The notes beneath the pieces were generated by a model that saw only the letters and a program-made list of their open reading frames with translations, had not been told where the DNA came from and made no database searches. The position numbers were made by a program, and so were the translations under genes. From CAYOHP01 sp964403795 [NCBI: uncultured bacterium] (GTDB lineage Bacteria; Muiribacteriota; UBA6191; CAZXTJ01), in the NCBI GenBank assembly GCA_964403795.1, contig CAYOHP010000038.1, positions 11,781-48,380 on the forward strand: DNA of 36,600 nucleotides, in the 5' to 3' direction. Positions within the stretch are counted from its first letter, which is position 1; every line of letters begins with the position of its first letter. Below are positions 31,307 through 36,600 of this stretch, one piece after another.

Positions 31307-31791
31307 ACTTCCTTGACGAGCCCGAGGCGGCCCATCAGGTCGCCGGCGGCCATGGCGCGGGAGGTGGCGAGTCGGGAGGAGAGCGAGGCGGCGACCCCGG
31401 AGGCGAAGAGGCAGAAGACCACCAGGCCGCGCAACGGGCTCCCCGCGTAGACGGAACCGAGCCCGGGGAGGAGCAGGGTCCGGCTCACCGCCTTGAAGTA
31501 GCTCTTCGGCTCGGCCCCGGGGGCTGGCGGATCGCCCCCGGACCCGGATCCGGGAGGCCCGGAAGGGAGCGAGTCGCCCACCTCGGGCCAGGGGCCCGAC
31601 GGGTCACGGATCCAGGCGTAGGCGGCCTCGACCCGGGCCCGGGCTCTCCGGGCCGCCTCCTGGATCCTCGGATCGAGGCCGGCGGTCCGGGCCGGGTCGG
31701 TCTCGGACGCCCGCCTGAGGTAGGCGGCGCGAGCCTGGTCGGGAGAGGCTCCCGGCTGGATCCCGAGCTCCTGGAAGGGGTCGAGCCGCAC
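31216..31791 (-). CDS. Degenerate J-domain membrane protein
   Basis: A 191-residue protein from GTG 31791. The N-terminal ~65 residues follow the DnaJ J-domain pattern (LDPFQELGIQPGASPDQARA, AAYLRRASE, AAYAWIRDPSG), but the essential HPD tripeptide reads TDP, so Hsp70 stimulation is doubtful. A Pro/Gly linker is followed by a membrane part (SRTLLLPGLGSVYAGSPLRG, LVVFCLFASGVAASLSSRLA and a final helix), resembling 'PGlGqlYaG' membrane proteins of unknown function often fused to J-like domains. GTG 31791 is chosen because earlier ATGs would run into the divergent dehydrogenase promoter, and TACTCT ends 9 bases upstream (near-leaderless). Its last 30 codons are duplicated at 30956-31061. Confidence 0.65.
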   Translation of the reverse strand: MRLDPFQELGIQPGASPDQARAAYLRRASETDPARTAGLDPRIQEAARRARARVEAAYAWIRDPSGPWPEVGDSLPSGPPGSGSGGDPPAPGAEPKSYFKAVSRTLLLPGLGSVYAGSPLRGLVVFCLFASGVAASLSSRLATSRAMAAGDLMGRLGLVKEVAIDVYWLIGLAIADALLATWAANDRLKSR

Positions 31792-31852
31792 TGCCGGTCG
31801 AGAGTAGCAGGTGATACGCTCGGACACGCCTAGAAGGCCCAGGAGGACCTGC

Positions 31853-32968
31853 ATGCTCGAGATCGTGGCGCTCCCCGGGGACGGGATCGGACCGGAAGTG
31901 ATCGGGGAGGCCCGCCGGGTCCTGGAGGCGGCCGCCGAGGCCATGGGCTTCCCGCTGGCCTGGCACGAGTTCCCCTGCGGGGGGAAGTACTGGCTGGAGA
32001 CCGGGAAGGAGTGGCCCGACGAGGCGGTCGCCGCCTGCCGCCAGGCCGATGCCGTCCTGCTCGGCGCGGTCGGCCACCCAGGGGCGGTGAAGCCCGACGG
32101 GGAGATCGCCGGTGGAGGAGTCCTCTTCGGTCTCCGCCTGGGTTTCGACCTCTACGCCAACGTGCGCCCCTGCCGCCTGTTCCCCGGAGTAAGACACCGG
32201 GTCCACGATGCCTTCCAGCAGGTCTGGAAGCCCGACCAGGTCGACATGGTCCTGATCCGGGAGAACACCGAGGGCGCCTACACCCCTGTGAAGGGCTACC
32301 TGGACCGGGGCGGTGAGCGCGAGGTGGCGGTGGACTCCGGGGTGACGACCCGCAAGGGAGCGCTGCGGGTCTCGGAGAAGGGCTTCGAGATCGCCCTCGC
32401 CCGGGGAGGCCGGCGCGGCCGGAAGCCCAAGGTCACCTGCGTCGACAAGTCGAACGTGCTGGCCGGGGACCGGCTCTTCCGGGCTTGCTTCGAGGAAGTG
32501 GCCCGCCGCCATCCAGGGGTCGAGACCTCGACGATGTACATCGACGCCTTCTGTCACGCCCTGGTCCGGCAACCCGAGCACTTCGACGTGGTCGTCCTCC
32601 CCAACCTGCATGGCGATATCGCCACCGATCTGGCGGCTGCCCTCCAGGGCGGCATGGGCATGGCGGCCAGCGCCAATCTCGGCGATCGCCATGCCATGTT
32701 CGAGCCGGTCCACGGCAGCGCTCCCGACCTGGTCGGCTCCGGGAAGGCCAATCCCCTGGCGGCCCTGCACTCGACCGTGCTGCTCCTCGAGGAAGTCGCC
32801 CGCCGCCGGCAGCGACCCGTGCTCGGCGAGGCCGCGCTCCGGATCGAGCGGGCCATGGCGGGGTTCCTGGCCGGACCGATCGAGAGCCTGCCCTCGGACC
32901 TCGGCGGCAAGGGCAGGACCCGCGAGGTCGGGGAGGCGATCGCCGGACGGGTCCGGAGCGGGTCGTGA
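31853..32968 (+). CDS. Isocitrate/isopropylmalate-type beta-decarboxylating dehydrogenase
   Basis: A 371-residue cytoplasmic enzyme at ATG 31853, with AGGAGG six bases upstream. Motifs are PGDGIGPEV (N-terminus), [58 protein letters not shown] and the metal/NAD region [10 protein letters not shown] and [20 protein letters not shown]. The family oxidatively decarboxylates 2-hydroxy acids (isocitrate, homoisocitrate, 3-isopropylmalate, tartrate). 'RENTEG' favours isocitrate, homoisocitrate or tartrate-type over LeuB (usually RELTGG), but the substrate cannot be fixed by eye. No leucine-pathway genes are nearby. It overlaps the downstream cheW-like gene by 4 bases (GTGA), an odd partner for a metabolic enzyme. 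Confidence 0.88.
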   Translation: MLEIVALPGDGIGPEVIGEARRVLEAAAEAMGFPLAWHEFPCGGKYWLETGKEWPDEAVAACRQADAVLLGAVGHPGAVKPDGEIAGGGVLFGLRLGFDLYANVRPCRLFPGVRHRVHDAFQQVWKPDQVDMVLIRENTEGAYTPVKGYLDRGGEREVAVDSGVTTRKGALRVSEKGFEIALARGGRRGRKPKVTCVDKSNVLAGDRLFRACFEEVARRHPGVETSTMYIDAFCHALVRQPEHFDVVVLPNLHGDIATDLAAALQGGMGMAASANLGDRHAMFEPVHGSAPDLVGSGKANPLAALHSTVLLLEEVARRRQRPVLGEAALRIERAMAGFLAGPIESLPSDLGGKGRTREVGEAIAGRVRSGS

Positions 32969-33447
32969 GCCCCGGGAATCGGTCGGCTCCCGACGGCGAC
33001 CCCTTCCAGGCGGTCCTCGACCGGCTCCGCCGCGACTACTGGTCCGCCCTCCAGGCCGGGGAAGCCGAGCCCCCCCTCGACCTCCCGGAGGCGGAGATGG
33101 TGGTCGTGGCCGGGGATCGGCGGGTCCGGGTGCCCCTGGCGCTGTGCCGGGAGGTCGTGAAGGTCCCGGTCCTGGCCAGGCTCCCCAGGGCCCCGGTCGG
33201 CCTCCTGGGCGCGGCCGCGGTGCGGGGCGAGGTGGTGCCCGTCCTCTGCCTGGCAACCCTGCTCGGGAGCCGGCCGGCCCTGCCCGCGGAGAGATCGCGG
33301 CTGGTCCTGGTGCGGACCGAATCCGGCCCGCTCGCCTTGAGGGTGGACGCCATCGAGCGCCTGGCCGGACCGGACCCGACCCCGGACCGGGCCGAGGACG
33401 CCGATCTCCTGGATCTCCCGGACCTGGTGGCCAAGGTGGCCGCGTGA
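32965..33447 (+). CDS. cheW: CheW-like chemotaxis coupling protein
   Basis: A 160-residue protein: a polar N-terminus of about 45 residues, then a CheW/CheA-P5-type beta-barrel ([60 protein letters not shown]). CheW bridges receptors and CheA in chemosensory arrays. The first gene of the chemosensory set, with GTG 32965 overlapping the dehydrogenase stop (GTGA) and its stop overlapping the receptor gene start (GTGA at 33444). The extended N-terminus is unusual but common in CheW homologues of divergent systems. Its partners here are the receptor at 33444 and CheA at 34687. Confidence 0.88.
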   Translation: MSPGNRSAPDGDPFQAVLDRLRRDYWSALQAGEAEPPLDLPEAEMVVVAGDRRVRVPLALCREVVKVPVLARLPRAPVGLLGAAAVRGEVVPVLCLATLLGSRPALPAERSRLVLVRTESGPLALRVDAIERLAGPDPTPDRAEDADLLDLPDLVAKVAA

Positions 33448-34655
33448 CCACCCGGCTAGGCCTGCTGAACTCCCTGCGCCTGCGCTACGGGATCGTGTTC
33501 CTGTTCCTGGTCGCCCTGGGGTTGTTGGTGGTCTCGACCAGCGAGAGACAGGCCTATCGCCTGGACGTCGTGCAGCAGGGACTCGCCACGGCCGCGGAGC
33601 TCCTGGACCCGGACCTGCCCCGCGCCCCGGGCGACTCGCCGCAGCGTCGACTGCAGGCGGTGCGGGAGGACGTCGAAGCGGTGCGCCGGAACCTGGCCGA
33701 CTACCTGTGGCTGGAGCGCTCCCGGGCCGCCTTCGGGTTCCTGGTCCTGCTCGGGGCGGGCCTGGGGGCACTCTTCTCGCTCTCGATCCCGCGCCTGCAG
33801 CGACTGGTGGACGAGATCGAGGAGGCGGCCCGGAGACTGGCCGAGGCCACCGCCGAGATCCGCACCGTGGGCCAAGCCCACGAGGAGCGCTCGCGGGAGC
33901 AGGCCGCCGACATGGACAAGCTGGCCGCCACCTCGGGCGCGATCGCCGAGGCGGCCGGATCCATCCGGGTGTCCACCGCCGAGGTCGACCGCTCCGCCAA
34001 CGAAGCCCGGCAGGCATGCCAGACCGGTCGGGAGAGGGTCCAGCAGGCGATCCTCGACATGGAGCGGATCCGGGTCCGGGTCGAGGAACTCACCGCCGCC
34101 ATGGAGAGCCTGGACGAGACCTCGGCCCGGATCGGTGCGGTGCTCGAGATCATCGACGAGCTGGCCGACCAGACCAACCTCCTGGCGCTCAACGCCGCCA
34201 TCGAAGCCGCAGGCGCAGGCACCGCAGGCCGTCGCTTCGCGGTGGTCGCCACCGAGGTCCGTCGCCTGTCGGAACGGACCAACGAGGCCACCGGGCAGAT
34301 CGCGACCCTGGTGAAGGAGACCCAGGGACGGGTCCGGAGCGCGGCCGAACTGGTGGCCCACGAGTCGGAGTCGGTGCGCCAGGGTGCCGAGGCCTTCCGG
34401 GGACTCGGAGACGAGTTCGAGCGGGTGGTCTCCACCGTCGACCTCACCACCCGCCAGATGAACACCATCCTGGAGGCAACCCGGGAGCAGTCCTCGGCCA
34501 CCCTCAGCCTGGCGAGTACCGCCTCCGATACCCGGGGACGGGTCCAGGAGGTCCTGGAAGGGGCGAGGCGGGCCAGGGACGCGGCCGGGACCCTGGACGA
34601 GCTCTCCCGGCACCTGCTCGCCCTGGTCCAGCCCGAGTCGGGCACGGGATCGTGA
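33444..34655 (+). CDS. Methyl-accepting chemotaxis receptor
   Basis: A 403-residue receptor. TM1 at about 16-31 ([16 protein letters not shown]), a small periplasmic region of about 65 residues (helical, 32-95), and TM2 at about 96-114 ([18 protein letters not shown]). There is no obvious HAMP domain. The cytoplasmic part is a long coiled coil with the hairpin tip near 245-280: [20 protein letters not shown], then [18 protein letters not shown]. In most MCPs the tip reads AARAGExGRGFAVVA; here it is [15 protein letters not shown], so some CheA/CheW contact residues differ. GTG 33444 overlaps the cheW stop. The small sensor region suggests a helical bundle sensing a simple ligand or membrane state. 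Confidence 0.92.
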   Translation: MTTRLGLLNSLRLRYGIVFLFLVALGLLVVSTSERQAYRLDVVQQGLATAAELLDPDLPRAPGDSPQRRLQAVREDVEAVRRNLADYLWLERSRAAFGFLVLLGAGLGALFSLSIPRLQRLVDEIEEAARRLAEATAEIRTVGQAHEERSREQAADMDKLAATSGAIAEAAGSIRVSTAEVDRSANEARQACQTGRERVQQAILDMERIRVRVEELTAAMESLDETSARIGAVLEIIDELADQTNLLALNAAIEAAGAGTAGRRFAVVATEVRRLSERTNEATGQIATLVKETQGRVRSAAELVAHESESVRQGAEAFRGLGDEFERVVSTVDLTTRQMNTILEATREQSSATLSLASTASDTRGRVQEVLEGARRARDAAGTLDELSRHLLALVQPESGTGS

Positions 34656-34686
34656 CCCCCCGCTCCGGACGGGACCGGATCGGCCC

Positions 34687-36291
34687 ATGAGGCGGAGCCG
34701 GGAGGACTACCTCGACCTCTTCCGGATCGAGGCCCGCGGCATCCTGGTCCGGCTGCGGGAAGGCCTGGAGGTCGGCGATCCGAGCGCCGTCAGGGGCCTC
34801 CGCCAGGAACTCCACACCCTCAAGGGCTCGGCCCGTACCGTGGGCGAGGACGCGGCCGCGTCCCTGGCCCATGAACTCGAGACCGCCCTGGCTTCGGAGC
34901 TGAAGGCCGACCGGCTCGAGGCTCCCTCCCGGGCCCGCCTGGCCCGGCAGCTCGACCGGCTCGAGGCGGAGATCACCGGTGTGCCCCTGCCCGGGGGCCC
35001 GGGGGACGCGGTGGCCGCCTTCCCCCCTGCGGAACCGGATTCCCCGGGCTCGCCCGGCCCGCCGCGGGCAGTGGCGGTCGCCCTCGACGCCCTCGACCGA
35101 CTGCTCGGCCTCTCCGGGGACCTGCTGGTCCACCACCGCCGCCTGCTGGCCCGGGTGGCCCGCGGCCGGGAGGCGCTGGCCCTCCTGGAGGCCTTGGGGT
35201 CCGCCACCCTGGAGCCCGGGGATCAGGCTCGACAGGCCGAGGAGATCGCCCGCTGGATCCGGAGCCTGGGCGCCGACCTGGCCGAGGCCACGCCGCTCTT
35301 CGAGGAGGTACGGGAGACCACCTCCGAACTCCGTCTGCAACCGATCGGCCCCCTTTTCGAGGCCCTGGCCACCGAGGCGAGCCGGCTGGCGACCCGCCTC
35401 GGGAAGGACGTGAGGATCGAGCGCAGGGGCGAACTCCAGCAGGTGGACCGATCGGTGATCGAGTCGCTGCGCCCGCTCCTGGTCCACGCCGTGACCAATG
35501 CCCTGGTCCACGGGATCGAGACCCCCGAGCTGCGGACCGCGGCCGGCAAGCCCGCTTCCGGAACGGTCTCCCTCACCGCGAGCACCGACGGGACCATGGT
35601 GGCGGTGGAGGTCGCCGACGACGGCGCCGGCTTCGACACCGCCGCCCTGCGGGAGGCCGCGGTGGCGAGGGGGCTCCTGGGACGGGAGGCCGCCGAGGCC
35701 CTGCACGGTCCGGCGCTGCTCGAGATGGTGCTGTCCCCGGGACTCTCCACGGCCCGGGTGGTGAGCGACCTGGCCGGACGGGGCGTGGGCCTCGACGCGG
35801 TGCGGGCCCGGGTGGACAAGCTCCAGGGCACCATGACGATCGACAGCGAGAAGGGACTCGGGACCCGGGTCACCCTCCAGGTGCCGGCCCGGGTCGGGGT
35901 GATCCAGGGGCTCCCGGTGGAGGCCTCCGGCGAGCGGCTGGTCCTCCCGCTGGTCAAGGTGAGGGGGGTCTCCCGGGAACTACCTCCCGACCCGGGGATC
36001 CCGGTGGCAACGCTCTCTGAGCTCCTCGGCTGGGATCCCGCGCCGCCCGGCGACCAGGCCTCGGGCGACCGCTCCGCCTGGATCACGATCGAGGACCAGG
36101 GTCAGGAAGTGGCGCTCCGGGTCGAAGCGGTGGGGGGCGAGATCGAGTCGGTGCAGAAGCCTCCTCACGTCCTGATCGGGAGCCGCCCCTACGTCTCGGG
36201 AGTGACCCTGCTCGAGGACGGGCGCCCTGGGCTCGTCCTGTCGGCGGCCGAACTGGTGCGCTCGGTGCGGGAACACTCGTCCCGGACCTAG
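34687..36291 (+). CDS. cheA: CheA-like chemotaxis histidine kinase
   Basis: A 534-residue kinase. P1/Hpt at the N-terminus with phosphorylatable His43 ([16 protein letters not shown]). A short Pro/Gly linker replaces the P2 response-regulator-binding domain. P3 dimerisation (about 130-240) is followed by P4 ATPase: N-box [12 protein letters not shown] (Asn271, His275), G1 DDGAGFD and G2 GRGVGLDAV, then the [15 protein letters not shown] strand. The P5/CheW-like regulatory domain starts near 400 ([20 protein letters not shown]). There is no C-terminal receiver. The missing P2 suggests phosphotransfer without a docking domain, as in some non-motility chemosensory systems. It starts 31 bp after the receptor gene. 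No CheY, CheB or CheR is visible in the window. Confidence 0.92.
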   Translation: MRRSREDYLDLFRIEARGILVRLREGLEVGDPSAVRGLRQELHTLKGSARTVGEDAAASLAHELETALASELKADRLEAPSRARLARQLDRLEAEITGVPLPGGPGDAVAAFPPAEPDSPGSPGPPRAVAVALDALDRLLGLSGDLLVHHRRLLARVARGREALALLEALGSATLEPGDQARQAEEIARWIRSLGADLAEATPLFEEVRETTSELRLQPIGPLFEALATEASRLATRLGKDVRIERRGELQQVDRSVIESLRPLLVHAVTNALVHGIETPELRTAAGKPASGTVSLTASTDGTMVAVEVADDGAGFDTAALREAAVARGLLGREAAEALHGPALLEMVLSPGLSTARVVSDLAGRGVGLDAVRARVDKLQGTMTIDSEKGLGTRVTLQVPARVGVIQGLPVEASGERLVLPLVKVRGVSRELPPDPGIPVATLSELLGWDPAPPGDQASGDRSAWITIEDQGQEVALRVEAVGGEIESVQKPPHVLIGSRPYVSGVTLLEDGRPGLVLSAAELVRSVREHSSRT

Positions 36292-36422
36292 CAGCTAGGA
36301 GCCGACGAAGCCGGGCGGCAATCCGCGACAGGTTCCTCCCAGTGGCCGGGGGCTGGGATCCTCTGGTACCGTCGCACGAGCCGGGCGACCAGAGGCGGCT
36401 CGCCCGGGACGAAAGGCGCGCC

Positions 36423-36600
36423 GTGTCCAGCCAGCTCACGATCGACCGGGTGGCCGAGGCCAACCGGAGCATCCAGGCCGAGCTCTCCAAGGTGATCGTG
36501 GGGCAACGGGAGATCGTGGAGGGCCTGCTCATCGCGCTCCTGTCCCGGGGGCACGCCATCCTGGTCGGGGTGCCCGGCCTGGCCAAGACCCGACTGGTCT
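36423..36600 (+). CDS. MoxR-family AAA+ ATPase (3' truncated by the window)
   Basis: The frame is open from GTG 36423 to the window end (59 codons). It begins [20 protein letters not shown], then [20 protein letters not shown], then [16 protein letters not shown]. This is the start of a MoxR ATPase with the Walker A motif GVPGLAKT, and VIVGQ at its usual position about 25 residues upstream. MoxR proteins are chaperone-like ATPases that usually precede a DUF58/VWA protein gene; those would lie beyond the window. The GTG follows a weak AAAGG; a TACCGT -10-like box lies at 36366-36371. The Walker B and sensor motifs are not yet visible. Confidence 0.85.
   Translation, partial: MSSQLTIDRVAEANRSIQAELSKVIVGQREIVEGLLIALLSRGHAILVGVPGLAKTRLV

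Noticed and set aside
31853-32968. Naming the dehydrogenase LeuB (3-isopropylmalate dehydrogenase)
   Set aside because: The substrate loop reads RENTEG, typical of isocitrate, homoisocitrate or tartrate-type enzymes, and no leucine genes are nearby. A neutral family name is safer.

Overview
The window is about 70% G+C bacterial chromosome, densely packed on both strands. N-terminal signal peptides, prepilin-like proteins, a CHASE2 sensor kinase and chemotaxis genes suggest a diderm (Gram-negative type) organism. I cannot place it in a phylum. The mix of prepilin-like proteins, Ser/Thr kinases, FecR-domain proteins and MoxR ATPases is found in several deep-branching high-GC groups. I see no rRNA, tRNA, CRISPR array, prophage or classical insertion sequence. 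Neighbouring genes often overlap by four bases (NTGA, the start of one gene over the stop of the previous one), so translational coupling is common. Other genes sit 6-9 bases behind a -10-like box with no ribosome binding site, which suggests leaderless mRNAs.

Layout. 1-6339 (+): the end of a Ser/Thr kinase, a FecR-domain membrane protein, a minor-pilin set (two prepilins, a PilX-like protein, a secreted protein) and a CHASE2-Ser/Thr kinase. 6422-8409 (-): a membrane pseudokinase and an exported thioredoxin-fold protein without CXXC. 8470-10056: nusB, a 49-residue membrane protein and a response regulator fused to an RsbW-type ATPase. 10108-10366: hairpin-rich repeats. 10392-15741 (-): a second minor-pilin set with a 1056-residue member, divergent from a secreted protein rich in DQT repeats (15954-17780). 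18224-19072 (-): an exported protein of unknown function. 19283-20925: a hydroxyacyl-CoA dehydrogenase / enoyl-CoA hydratase pair. 20950-24220: a membrane helical-repeat protein, then an exported homologue of poly(A) polymerase / CCA-adding enzymes translationally coupled to an exported MTA/SAH-nucleosidase-like enzyme. 24234-28399: a polysaccharide deacetylase, and a subtilisin-like protease with a polytopic membrane tail followed by a small protein. 28478-30936: an exported protein and a membrane diguanylate cyclase. 30956-31306: a second repeat element flanked by a 106-bp duplication of a gene end. 31216-36291: a degenerate J-domain membrane protein, an isocitrate/isopropylmalate-type dehydrogenase and an overlapping cheW-mcp-cheA chemosensory operon. 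36423 onward: the start of a MoxR-type AAA+ ATPase.

Much of the window concerns surface filaments and signalling. Two minor-pilin sets of similar make-up probably prime or decorate type IV pilus-like or type II secretion-like filaments, next to kinases, a CHASE2 sensor, c-di-GMP synthesis and a chemosensory array. The most unusual features are (1) a hairpin element of about 120-140 bp seen twice, each time between direct repeats and with the same left edge, with a possible relic at a third site, and (2) the two-gene unit of exported nucleotide-type enzymes at 22107-24220. All functional assignments rest on motifs read by eye; no database search was run.
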